A stretch of DNA of 41,577 nt from Candidatus Magasanikiibacteriota bacterium (GTDB taxonomy: Bacteria > Patescibacteriota > Patescibacteriia > Magasanikbacterales > UBA922), in assembly GCA_018061685.1 (NCBI GenBank), contig JAGOTR010000001.1, forward strand, positions 1 through 41,577, written 5' to 3'. The notes under the pieces were generated by a model. That model was not told where the DNA came from. It saw nothing but the letters and a program-made list of their open reading frames with translations, and made no database searches. How positions within the stretch are numbered: position 1 is the stretch's first letter; each line of letters starts with the position of its first letter. This document shows positions 32,577 to 40,486 of the stretch, piece by piece. The position numbers were made by a program, and so were the translations under genes.

Positions 32577-34649
32577 TTATAAATCCTCAATACTCTTTAA
32601 AAAACTCTTCTTACTCGCATTCCACCCCGTATCATCATCAAGCGATTCGTATACAATATCATCTACATCATCGCTGGGATTAGAAAAAACAGTGAGTCGG
32701 TTGCCGGTTGAGAGTGAATCCGTGTGTATGAGCGAATAATCCATTTCTTCCAAAAACATACTTTTTTCACCCAGCATGGTGCCATAGCCACCCATGAGTG
32801 AATAGGAAAAATATAATTGTTTTTTGGCACGGGTCACGGCCACGTAAAACAATCGGCGTTCTTCTTCAATGCCATTTTTTTCTTTCATAGACCGTTCACT
32901 CGGAAACTGGCCTGCACCAAGCTGCATCACAAACACCACTTCCCATTCCAAGCCTTTTGCTTGGTGAATAGTTGATAACACAAGCGGGGCTTCATCATCG
33001 GTACGAGCACCTTCACCATCTCGTGATGGTTTTGCTTGTTGTTCTTGGAGTGTCACATCGGCTAAAAAGGTATGCACGTCTTGTTCACGCTCGGCAAAGC
33101 GTGCAAGTTGTTCAATATCTTGCGTGCGTTCTCGATAATCAGGATATTCATATTTGAGATACTCCACATACTTTGACTCCAGCACCGCCAAAATAAGAGA
33201 CGCTGGACTGCCGTCGGTACTCATAATTTGTTTCCAAATAGAAACAAAATCTGCCCAGCCGACTTGTGCGCGGGCAGATAATTTTATACGCACTTCATGT
33301 AACACAGAAAGATCTGGCAGTTGTGCAATGCAATCAATAATTTTAAGCGCAGTCGTAGCACCAATTCCCGCTTGCATGGTGAGTATTCTACTCCACGCAA
33401 TGCTATCCTCTTTATTTGAAAAAATACGAACAAAAGCAAGTACATCTTTAATATGTGCTCTATCAAAAAACCGTGTGCCCCCACGATATTCATAGGGAAT
33501 GTCACGCCGAGTCAACTCGACTTCAAGTGCCTGCGAATGAAACGATGCACGGAATAATACCGCCATTTCTGATAGAGGAATTCCTTCATCACGCAGTTCT
33601 AAAATGGTTTTGGCAATGTGTGCCGCTTCTTCTTGTTGGTCGGCAAAGGCAGATAATTCTGGCTTCACAAACGATGGCAACACACTTTCTAAATGTTTTT
33701 CATATTGGTGCTTATTGTGAAGAATCACATCGTTCGCCACTGCCAAAATTTCTGGAGTAGAGCGATAATTAATTTCCAATCGAAACACGCGTGCGTCTTT
33801 GTATTGTTTTTCAAATTGTAAAATGTGTTCAATGTTTGCCGCACGAAATGAATAAATACTTTGTGCATCATCGCCTACCACCAAAATATTGTTATGGATA
33901 GAAGAAAACAATTTCATAATCGACGCTTGAATGGCATTGGTATCTTGATACTCGTCGACTAGGCAATAGCGAAACTGCGTGGCAAATTTTTTTCGCACGG
34001 GTTCGTGTTGTAACAATAACAAATACAAATTCACTAACAAATCGTCAAAGTCCATTGCCTGTGCTTGGCGTTTTTTTTGTGCATAACTTTCGGCAATGCG
34101 TCCAATCGTTTCAGAGAGATGTGCCCAGTTTGGATATTGTTCTTCCAAAATGTCCGACAGTGGGCGCTCGGCATTTCGCGCAAACGAAATAATGGATTGC
34201 ACCACCCTCGCGGACGGGAATCTTTTTTCACTGGTATCAGTCCCCTCTTGTTTGATACAGAGTTTTAACAAATGCGTGGAATCATCACTATCAAGAATAC
34301 TAAACGTATTCGCATAGCCCAAGAGTGCTGCGTATTGTTTGAGAATTTTAAAGGCAATATGGTGAAATGTACCTGCCCACGGCAGTGACGAATGATTCTT
34401 GGTTTGCCCCACCACGCGAGCAATCATTTCTCTTGCCGCTTTATTGGTAAAAGTCACGAGTAAAATTTCTTGTGGAAATACGCCCTGCGACAACAAGTAG
34501 GCAACCCGAGCGGTAATGGTTCGCGTTTTTCCTGATCCCGCCCCAGCCAATACTAAACAGGCTCCGTCGCCAGACTCTACCACACGACGCTGCTCAGGAT
34601 TTAACTGTTCTAAAAAGTTTAATATCTCTTGCATACGGAAAGTGTTCAT
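32577..34649 (-). CDS. UvrD/PcrA-type superfamily I DNA helicase
   Basis: 690 residues, 3'-5' helicase of repair and replication. Motifs in order: Q motif LNPEQRRVVE, motif I AGAGSGKT, Ia FTNKAAREM, II DEYQDTN, III GDDAQSIYSFRAA, IV INYRS, V STIHQAKGLEW, VI RRLFYVAVTRAKK. No nuclease domain is present. The ATG at 34649 is chosen; 34634 is also possible, and an upstream codon adds ten residues. The C-terminus is short and acidic, without the PcrA Tudor-like end. Confidence 0.94.
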   Translation of the reverse strand: MNTFRMQEILNFLEQLNPEQRRVVESGDGACLVLAGAGSGKTRTITARVAYLLSQGVFPQEILLVTFTNKAAREMIARVVGQTKNHSSLPWAGTFHHIAFKILKQYAALLGYANTFSILDSDDSTHLLKLCIKQEGTDTSEKRFPSARVVQSIISFARNAERPLSDILEEQYPNWAHLSETIGRIAESYAQKKRQAQAMDFDDLLVNLYLLLLQHEPVRKKFATQFRYCLVDEYQDTNAIQASIMKLFSSIHNNILVVGDDAQSIYSFRAANIEHILQFEKQYKDARVFRLEINYRSTPEILAVANDVILHNKHQYEKHLESVLPSFVKPELSAFADQQEEAAHIAKTILELRDEGIPLSEMAVLFRASFHSQALEVELTRRDIPYEYRGGTRFFDRAHIKDVLAFVRIFSNKEDSIAWSRILTMQAGIGATTALKIIDCIAQLPDLSVLHEVRIKLSARAQVGWADFVSIWKQIMSTDGSPASLILAVLESKYVEYLKYEYPDYRERTQDIEQLARFAEREQDVHTFLADVTLQEQQAKPSRDGEGARTDDEAPLVLSTIHQAKGLEWEVVFVMQLGAGQFPSERSMKEKNGIEEERRLFYVAVTRAKKQLYFSYSLMGGYGTMLGEKSMFLEEMDYSLIHTDSLSTGNRLTVFSNPSDDVDDIVYESLDDDTGWNASKKSFLKSIEDL

Positions 34650-34724
34650 ATATACCACCGTATCATAACAAAAAAACACATCGTATGGATAGTGTTCTGT
34701 TTTTCTTCAAAAGTGATGTGATCC

Positions 34725-34764
34725 CGGAGTGGGTCACAGCGTGTTTAACGCTGGATCCACTCCG
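34725..34764. terminator. Hairpin between the small zinc gene and the helicase gene
   Basis: CGGAGTGG/CCACTCCG outer and CAGCGT/ACGCTG inner pairs. On the minus strand it follows the 34777 gene by 12 bases, with no T run; it is possibly a weak terminator. Confidence 0.5.
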
Positions 34765-34776
34765 AGAATTTCTGCT

Positions 34777-34983
34777 TCACCCTTGGGTGTACACATGTAC
34801 ACCGGGGGGGAAGGTAGAGTCCCTCGAATCTTCCTCAGTAGCAGGAGGGCGAGTATGCAGGCATTGTGCCTCGTGATTCCCTCGTGAAGTAGCCCCTTTG
34901 ACAAACACGGTAGTCTGACAGCGGCGGTGCTCCGCACGGTTGCGATGCCCCGCAGAACATGTCCATCCTTCTTCTTGAGCCAT
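34777..34983 (-). CDS. GC-rich small protein with zinc-ribbon-like start (68 aa)
   Basis: 68 residues. A perfect AAGGAGG lies 5 bases before the ATG. The N-terminus EEGWTCSAGHRNRAEHRRC has the W-x-C-x3-H-x-N ... C spacing of small zinc ribbons, but the usual final Cys is missing (Thr instead), with CLH later. The rest is polar and Pro-rich. Second gene of the Gln-attenuated unit, 130 bases past the first; that spacer can fold (GTGGGGG/CCCCCAC, GGAATTGC/GCAATTCC). Function unknown. Confidence 0.65.
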   Translation of the reverse strand: MAQEEGWTCSAGHRNRAEHRRCQTTVFVKGATSRGNHEAQCLHTRPPATEEDSRDSTFPPGVHVYTQG

Positions 34984-35113
34984 GTTGGCCTCCTTAGCTG
35001 GGTGGGGGGATTCCCCCACATATCGCCAAACATGTGAAGATATAGGGGGGAATTGCGACCGAAGAGCAATTCCTAGGCATATACACCCTTGGGAAGGGCG
35101 TATTATGCACACA

Positions 35114-35308
35114 CTACGGTCGCTTCTGTTCGGAGAGATCAACAGGAGTTCCTGACGTCTTTCCATCTCCTTTTTTGATTGGAGCATGCCCGGTACACCG
35201 AGCAGCTACAACACTGGGGGCCACTACAGTCGGGCCTCCCATCCCATCGTGGATAACACGAGCTCGGCCGAGTCGAACCCCCGCTACCCGAGATTGTTCT
35301 GTGGGCAT
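35114..35308 (-). CDS. GC-rich small protein under Gln attenuator (64 aa)
   Basis: 64 residues: basic start (MPTEQSRVAGVRLGRARVI), Gly/Val/Pro-rich middle (GGPTVVAPSVVAARC), then TGHAPIKKGDGKTSGTPVDL. AAAGGAG lies six bases before the ATG. The frame extends upstream for many codons through the attenuator, but that part is the leader. No family recognised. First gene downstream of the Gln attenuator. Confidence 0.62.
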   Translation of the reverse strand: MPTEQSRVAGVRLGRARVIHDGMGGPTVVAPSVVAARCTGHAPIKKGDGKTSGTPVDLSEQKRP

Positions 35309-35406
35309 ACGCCACTCCTTTATGTGAACACCCCGTAGGGCACTTGCCCGAAAATACCCATTTTCAAGCCAGTGCCCCCTACCTCTCAAAAACAAAAAGA
35401 GATAAG

Positions 35407-35465
35407 AAAAAACCACCTCGCGGTGGTTTGTTGTTTCGTTTAAAATCAATACAACAAAACTCACC
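35407..35465 (-). promoter_or_regulatory. Transcription attenuator of the Gln unit
   Basis: Minus strand. The terminator is AAACCACC (35429-35422), loop GCGA, GGTGGTTTTTT (35417-35407). Antiterminator: GGTGAGTTTTGTTGT (35465-35451), which starts at the leader stop codon, pairs with ACAACAAACCACC (35434-35422) in 13 pairs with two single-base bulges, using the terminator's first arm. The Gln codon stretch (35515-35503) can pair with the same antiterminator strand, completing the classical 1:2 / 2:3 / 3:4 scheme. Confidence 0.65.
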
Positions 35466-35523
35466 GCTTTGGGTGGCGAATAATACTGCGAATAATGATT
35501 ACGTTTTGCTGTTGTTTGTTCAT
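35461..35523 (-). CDS. Gln-run leader peptide (20 aa), putative attenuator
   Basis: The ORF MNKQQQNVIIIRSIIRHPKR ends in TGA. Three consecutive Gln codons (CAA CAG CAA) fall in the segment that can pair with the antiterminator strand; a later Ile-rich part is not in that position. The -10 box ends only eight bases before the ATG, so the leader message would be nearly leaderless. Confidence 0.6.
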   Translation of the reverse strand: MNKQQQNVIIIRSIIRHPKR

Positions 35524-35531
35524 ATAGAAAT

Positions 35532-35560
35532 ACGGTAACAAAGGGACGTGCGTTTGTCAA
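35532..35560 (-). promoter_or_regulatory. Promoter of the Gln-leader unit
   Basis: Minus strand: TTGACA (35555-35560), 17-base spacer, TACCGT (35532-35537). Perfect -35, atypical -10. Confidence 0.65.
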
Positions 35561-35582
35561 ATAGTTTAGTGTTAATAAAAAC

Positions 35583-35738
35583 ATATGCAGATATGCGGAT
35601 AATGCAGATTTACGGATAGTTTTGATGAATAGATTATTGGATTATTTGTATAGGCTGGTTAGTCCTAATAATCTATTAATCTATTCATCAAATAATCAAC
35701 CAGATCCGTAAATCTGCATTATCCGCATATCTGCATAT
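35583..35738. repeat. 156-bp palindrome with 35-bp perfect arms
   Basis: The arms at 35583-35617 and 35704-35738 are exact complements. Inside, GATGAATAGATTA-type sequence pairs again with TAATCTATTCATC. The arms are made of repeated words (ATATGC, GATAATGC). The right arm ends on the stop codon of the C39-like gene, so the whole element forms the 3' end of that transcript. Confidence 0.88.
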
Positions 35739-36577
35739 TACTCAATAACTAAAACGACTCTCCTCCCCGCCTCCACCTCGCCATCATTCCAATCGCGAAT
35801 GGCATTCATAAGATCTTGTTGTTTATACACAAAATTTTCTCCAAATTGCGTGCCTGGATCGTTGGTAATAAACGTATCTTCAGTGTACCCACGAATGACC
35901 AATGCATGGTACTCTGGCCCGCCATTTTGAAAATGTGGATTGGGTAATGTTTTTCCATTTGCCACCACCAATACCGGATTGCCCTTGGCCAACAATCTTT
36001 TTATTTGTTCTATTGTAGGGTTTTCTATAATCTTTGGCGTTTTTGTGTGTTCGCCAATTCCATATGTCAAATATGCCGTAAAAATTTCTTGTATTTTTTC
36101 TATATCAATACTTAAACCCCACTCACGAGCGTCTTCAAACGCTACCATTTTTATAATTTCATCTTTTGCAAACAATGGGCTTAATCCATAGCCTTCGTAA
36201 TACGCATCCATCATAAGTATTGCCGCTTCTTCACACGCATCTTGCCACGGCTGCTCCCAATTTTTTTCGGGTGCTTGCGAGGTGAATGGCACTGCCAATG
36301 TAAGGGATGGTGGGAGTGGCTGTTCGACGGGAGTGGGTTCTTCAACAATCGCTTCAGAAGTGGGTACAACAGGTGTAGATGAGGGAGGAGTAAAATTTGC
36401 AATGTCTGCAGCGTGATTATTTTTTAATTCTTGATCGCTTATAAATGTAACAAATGAACCAGAATCAATAGTGTTTGTGGCTGCATGAATGCCGGTGAAC
36501 CATAAAAAAAGTGTGGCACTCAAAAATACGCCCGAAACAGCGACACAACAAAGATTAAAAAAAGTATATGGTTTCAT
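35738..36577 (-). CDS. Secreted C39-like cysteine peptidase
   Basis: 279 residues. An N-terminal signal or anchor (FFNLCCVAVSGVFLSATLFLWF) is followed by a ~60-residue Pro/Thr/Glu linker. The peptidase-like domain starts LAVPFTSQAPEKNWEQPWQDACEEAAILM (Cys nucleophile in DACEE), with His in EYHALVIRGY and Asp in FITNDPGT, the C39-like triad. Substrate unknown; cell-wall peptides, leader peptides or host proteins are possible. The ATG at 36577 precedes the signal; an upstream frame extension is not needed. Confidence 0.85.
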   Translation of the reverse strand: MKPYTFFNLCCVAVSGVFLSATLFLWFTGIHAATNTIDSGSFVTFISDQELKNNHAADIANFTPPSSTPVVPTSEAIVEEPTPVEQPLPPSLTLAVPFTSQAPEKNWEQPWQDACEEAAILMMDAYYEGYGLSPLFAKDEIIKMVAFEDAREWGLSIDIEKIQEIFTAYLTYGIGEHTKTPKIIENPTIEQIKRLLAKGNPVLVVANGKTLPNPHFQNGGPEYHALVIRGYTEDTFITNDPGTQFGENFVYKQQDLMNAIRDWNDGEVEAGRRVVLVIE

Positions 36578-36626
36578 ATACTGGTACTGTAGCAGAAAGT
36601 GAATGACAAATATAGGTATCCTTTCT

Positions 36627-36659
36627 GCCCCGTACACACGTCACACGTGCATACGGGGC
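36627..36659. terminator. Hairpin between the aminotransferase-like and C39-like genes
   Basis: GCCCCGTA/TACGGGGC with inner CACG/CGTG pairing. It lies 28 bases past the stop of the minus-strand aminotransferase-like gene. No clear T run. Confidence 0.5.
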
Positions 36660-36686
36660 AAATACATGTTTCATGAATGAGTCAGT

Positions 36687-37760
36687 TCAGCACTCAGGAA
36701 TGACCGAAGACAAGAACACGTTGCTCCATACTTCGCCATTCCACGCCTGGCTGTGCAACTCCTGAAGCCGCGGAATCACGGATGATTCGGGAAGGGTCTC
36801 ACCATCGTAGCTCAAAATGCGCACAATCCCCCCGGCAGTACCGAGGGACGCCGCTGGCAACGTGCGAAGCATGTCTTCGGTGATTGGAACTTTTTTCACT
36901 TTCCAACCACTACCCAACAAGCCAAGCACAACGTACTGCACGACCAACCACTCAGTGAGTCCGCTGAATCGATGGTGTTCGGCAGACATGAAGAGGGTCT
37001 TGTTTGACTCATCGACCAACACGAGATTGGCGCAGCCCAATTCAACGACATGCCCCTCTTGGTTGAAGAGCACGGTCTCTACATCTGTTCCGACTTTAAG
37101 GACTACTCCGGCAGCGGCAAGACGGCTGCGTGCACGCTGCTTCAACTGAAACAACTCTGCGTACAACCCCTTGACTTTCCACGGGGTCAAGACACCCTTA
37201 GGGCGAAAAAACTCTCGCTCTGGCGAAAGCACCAATCCATTGCCATACAGAGGAAGCTCTGCAGACACAGCAATGTATGTTTGCAGTTGTGCTTGAGCGG
37301 CACGGAGCATGGCCCCTCCACCCGAGGTCGGCCCGATTTCAATGTGGATGTAGCACCAGTTTGGGTCTCCACCACGCTTGAAATATTCACGCACCGCAGC
37401 AAAGAGCTGTTTTTCCCAGCCTACGGCATGTGCCAGAACAACATCCTTTTTGTTGGGGAAACAGTGGTGTGCGGTTTCTTTCAACCGCTTCAGGTGCTGT
37501 TTAAGCATGAGCACCCGCACCTTGCCATCGGGGCAACGCCGTGCCCGAATGCGGGTGAATACAGACAGGCCATACAGCACGCCGGCTGAATAGGCAGGGA
37601 AGTGCGCGGCACGGAGCATCAACACCCCATCCACCATCTCAATCAAAATCCGCTCATTCGTCGGCGAACCGACAGAAGGAAGCGAAAAGAAAAACAGGAG
37701 AGTAACAACCGTCGCGACCACACACAGCAAAAATACAGGCTGATTGATAAACTCGTCCAT
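36687..37760 (-). CDS. Membrane-anchored class IV aminotransferase-like protein
   Basis: 357 residues. After one transmembrane segment (FLLCVVATVVTLLFFFSL, residues ~9-26), the body follows the fold-type IV PLP family (branched-chain and D-amino acid aminotransferases): YGLSVFTRIRAR...QHLKRLKETA matches the N-terminal domain, WKVKGLY carries the PLP Lys (as KxGGNY in IlvE), HVVELGCANLVLV holds the conserved Glu, and SLGTAGGIVRIL matches the GTAAEI phosphate-binding segment. GGGAGG lies five bases before the ATG. GC-rich. Activity is uncertain because several motif residues differ and a membrane anchor is unusual. Confidence 0.72.
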   Translation of the reverse strand: MDEFINQPVFLLCVVATVVTLLFFFSLPSVGSPTNERILIEMVDGVLMLRAAHFPAYSAGVLYGLSVFTRIRARRCPDGKVRVLMLKQHLKRLKETAHHCFPNKKDVVLAHAVGWEKQLFAAVREYFKRGGDPNWCYIHIEIGPTSGGGAMLRAAQAQLQTYIAVSAELPLYGNGLVLSPEREFFRPKGVLTPWKVKGLYAELFQLKQRARSRLAAAGVVLKVGTDVETVLFNQEGHVVELGCANLVLVDESNKTLFMSAEHHRFSGLTEWLVVQYVVLGLLGSGWKVKKVPITEDMLRTLPAASLGTAGGIVRILSYDGETLPESSVIPRLQELHSQAWNGEVWSNVFLSSVIPEC

Positions 37761-37776
37761 GAAATCCTCCCTTTTG

Positions 37777-37833
37777 TGTAAACGCCGGCGACCCGCGTTC
37801 ACAGGTGTATACAAAAGAACACTTTGTCGCCAG
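37777..37833 (-). promoter_or_regulatory. Mutually exclusive hairpins in the aminotransferase-like leader
   Basis: CTGGCGAC (37833-37826) can pair with GTCGCCGG (37792-37785), or TGTGAACGC (37803-37795) with GCGTTTACA (37785-37777). The two overlap and cannot coexist. The second ends just before the GGGAGG ribosome site, so a switch would act on translation. A GTG-started Leu-rich ORF (37847-37882, MFLLLGGCFLV) precedes them. Confidence 0.4.
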
Positions 37834-37878
37834 ATGCTTATTTTCTTCACACAAGAAAACAACCACCTAACAACAAAA

Positions 37879-37907
37879 ACACTCTTAAAAAAATATTTTA
37901 AGAGTGT
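37879..37907 (-). terminator. Terminator of the 37952-38525 gene pair
   Basis: A 12-pair perfect stem (ACACTCTTAAAA / TTTTAAGAGTGT) followed on the minus strand by TTTTG. Confidence 0.8.
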
Positions 37908-37908
37908 C

Positions 37909-37937
37909 ACCGTAGTAAAAATTTTGTTTTTTGTCAA
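37909..37937 (-). promoter_or_regulatory. Putative promoter of the aminotransferase-like gene
   Basis: TTGACA (37932-37937), 17-base spacer, TACGGT (37909-37914) on the minus strand. The predicted start falls inside the preceding terminator hairpin. Confidence 0.5.
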
Positions 37938-37951
37938 TACGACCTATGAAA

Positions 37952-38506
37952 CTATATTCCTAATAATCGACGAATTTCTTCTTGCCGGGCTTCAATTTGT
38001 GCTAATAATCCACTTCCTTTTTGAATAGAGCCATCTAATTGAATTACCACTTCTGAACGAGTATTACGAATATCTCTTTTAAAAAGAACCGTATACGTAC
38101 GCCCACCATGTGGTTCTCGGGACTCATTGGCACGAATATGTGCATATGGTGCTAATCCAAATTTATGTAATAATTCTCGCAAAGGGTAATCTGCTGATTT
38201 TTTTTCCGCTTCTTCTAAACGAGGAACACCACTACGTCGAGAAACGGTTGCGGGCTGTCCTACCATGCGACGAAATCGAGCTTCTTCTTTTTTATGTTCA
38301 TATTCAACAAGATATTTTTTCCCACTTAGCGTTATGACACCGTCTGAAGTCAAGTATCCCTCTTGAACTGCTTGGTTAAACGCTTCATTAAATCCATCGG
38401 GGTCTTTTTTGCCCCACAGCGTATGTGCGAGTGCTTGTAATCGTTGTTCTTCCATTTGTTTTTCAGTCCCTCTTTCTCTTATCGAGCCTGCTCGAGATTC
38501 ATCCAT
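37952..38506 (-). CDS. Hypothetical protein downstream of the PDZ protein
   Basis: 184 residues, soluble and highly charged. The N-terminus (MDESRAGSIRERGTEKQMEEQRLQALAHTLW) is helical, followed by a possible small winged-helix-like unit (AFNQAVQEGYLTSDGVITLSGKKYLVEY), a linker and a beta-rich end (RTYTVLFKRDIRNTRSEVVIQLDGSIQ). No family recognised. It starts 18 bases after the PDZ gene stop, so they are probably co-transcribed and may act together. Confidence 0.75.
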   Translation of the reverse strand: MDESRAGSIRERGTEKQMEEQRLQALAHTLWGKKDPDGFNEAFNQAVQEGYLTSDGVITLSGKKYLVEYEHKKEEARFRRMVGQPATVSRRSGVPRLEEAEKKSADYPLRELLHKFGLAPYAHIRANESREPHGGRTYTVLFKRDIRNTRSEVVIQLDGSIQKGSGLLAQIEARQEEIRRLLGI

Positions 38507-38524
38507 AAAAAATATATACAATAA

Positions 38525-40384
38525 TTATATTCTTTCGTGTTTTTTTGGTATTCTTTTTTTCTTTTTACCAATATCCCGCCGAAATGTACGAACGCAATCT
38601 AAAGGCACACCAATATCTTGCATATACCCATGTACGGCGTTAAGGCTTTCCACTTCATGTCGCAACCAATCTTGAAGAGATATTCCTTCTTCTAATAATT
38701 CTTCATGAGGTGGTGGTGGCTGTACCGGCTGTAACAAATTCACTCCCGTCCTTTCTTTTATTTGTCGTAAGCCTTTGAGTGCACCAAACTCTGCGTCGCG
38801 TTCCATGAGGAGTGTTGGGAGTCGAAGAACATCGACGAGAGATAGCGGATCAATAATACGAGTAGTCGGAAGTGCATTTTTTGCCAATGTGAATTCTTGT
38901 TCAAGACGTTTGACTTTTTCTGTTCGCTCTGTAACGTTCTTTGTATACAGGTCGTTCCATTTTGTTTTACTTTCTTCCTGTACTTCTTGTTTCTGTTGTT
39001 CAAACGATGCAACCTCATCTGGAGAAATATGAACCAATAGTATCACCGAAGAAACCCCACCCACAATAGGAATTTCTACTTGTCCTGAAGGATCAATTCT
39101 TATATCTTGCCAATCACACTGTCCCATACCTGTTTTTCCAGACAATGCCGATTGCACAGCCAAGCCAATATCTTGATACTGTAAAAGATTCACAAAAGGA
39201 TCATCTGAGGGAGTAAAATTTTTTACCAATAGGCCCAATACTTGTTGTATACGAGGCGTACTTTTTTCAATATCAGTAAAGGGATTAAATGATTTATCAG
39301 AAAAATATGTAGCCTGTATATGTTCAAATGATTTCTTAAAGAGTGGAAAAAATCTTTCTTTATACATGTTTCTTTCAAATTCATGCTGCCCCAAAGAAGC
39401 CGTTTTTTCTCCCTCTCGAAGTGCGGATTGTTCTCGAAAAAGTGCTGTTTGTGCACTATCAATACGGTCATAGGCTGCTTGCAAATTTTTTTGTGCCACA
39501 GCCACCACATCATCCGCGATAGTCTCATCACGAACCATATAGCGTAGAATAGTTTCAACATTTTTTATCACCAATTCTTTCTCTCGAATTTGGAAACCAG
39601 CATCTCCATATGACGGATCCGATGTTGCACCATATAATCCTTCGATTGTGTCAAACATACCTGTTCGATATTGTTCAGCATGACGCAACTCATGCAACAA
39701 CGCATGAACAAAAAGACGATCATCAATACGTCGAAGTGAACACTCTTTTTTTATATCTGAATAATGTCCACCAATATTCTGATTACTTCCTTCATCAAGA
39801 TACACAGGTACATTATCACTATTATGATGCTCAAGAACATCGTATTCTTTTCTTTCTCCTGCAGTATCTTCGTACATCAAAGCATACTTCAAAAGAGCTC
39901 TTCTTTTTTTGCCATCAACAGTCTCTTGCTTTCCTAGCACAACATCAGCAAACACTCCCCTCTCAGGGGCATTTCCAACAAAGACTGGGACTTCTAAATG
40001 AATAGCACTTTCCGTTTGTTCATGCTCAACGGTGTACAACGTTTTGGCATAATAAACATAGCCAATTTTCCACGCCTCTGATGTTTCGTCCCATTTTGGC
40101 TGTACCACCACCGTTCTTTTTTCTCCAGTACTCGTACACACATCAAGAATCAGTGGCTCTGCACCTACCAAAGAAATCATCCAGTTCAAATTCTGCATAT
40201 CAACAGCCTGTCCATTTACCGACAAAATATGATCTCCTTTCACAAGCCCTGCGACGTCTGCAGCCGATCCCGGAGTTATTTTTTCAATAACATAGGTATG
40301 ATATACGTTTCCAGGGACAACGGTTTCTTTTTGTGATGTTTCTTTATTTTCAAAAGATGCATCAAAATGTTTTGTTTCTCTCAT
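38525..40384 (-). CDS. PDZ-domain protein with HExxH metallopeptidase motif
   Basis: 619 residues with no signal peptide. A PDZ domain spans ~25-90 (YVIEKITPGSAADVAGLVKGDHILSVNGQAV). A beta-rich region follows, then HALLHELRHAEQYR (about residues 235-250), a zincin-like HExxH, with GFQIREKELVIKN downstream as a possible source of a third ligand. Residues ~290-550 are long helices, and the C-terminus has PVQPPPPHEELLEEG. The ATG 40384 is chosen; the frame is open for 29 more codons. It could be a cytoplasmic metalloprotease, or a scaffold with a degenerate peptidase. Confidence 0.75.
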   Translation of the reverse strand: MRETKHFDASFENKETSQKETVVPGNVYHTYVIEKITPGSAADVAGLVKGDHILSVNGQAVDMQNLNWMISLVGAEPLILDVCTSTGEKRTVVVQPKWDETSEAWKIGYVYYAKTLYTVEHEQTESAIHLEVPVFVGNAPERGVFADVVLGKQETVDGKKRRALLKYALMYEDTAGERKEYDVLEHHNSDNVPVYLDEGSNQNIGGHYSDIKKECSLRRIDDRLFVHALLHELRHAEQYRTGMFDTIEGLYGATSDPSYGDAGFQIREKELVIKNVETILRYMVRDETIADDVVAVAQKNLQAAYDRIDSAQTALFREQSALREGEKTASLGQHEFERNMYKERFFPLFKKSFEHIQATYFSDKSFNPFTDIEKSTPRIQQVLGLLVKNFTPSDDPFVNLLQYQDIGLAVQSALSGKTGMGQCDWQDIRIDPSGQVEIPIVGGVSSVILLVHISPDEVASFEQQKQEVQEESKTKWNDLYTKNVTERTEKVKRLEQEFTLAKNALPTTRIIDPLSLVDVLRLPTLLMERDAEFGALKGLRQIKERTGVNLLQPVQPPPPHEELLEEGISLQDWLRHEVESLNAVHGYMQDIGVPLDCVRTFRRDIGKKKKRIPKKHERI

Positions 40385-40486
40385 ATACAAATAGATTATA
40401 TTTTTATAGCGTATCATACTTTTGGTATTCTCGAAAACAGCATTGCTTTTTCGGTTAAAACCTATTACCATAGGCCTATATATTCT

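Noticed and set aside
34734-35069. 111-codon minus-strand frame overlapping the 34777 gene
   Set aside because: The overlapping frame has the strong AAGGAGG site and zinc-type residues; this one has neither.
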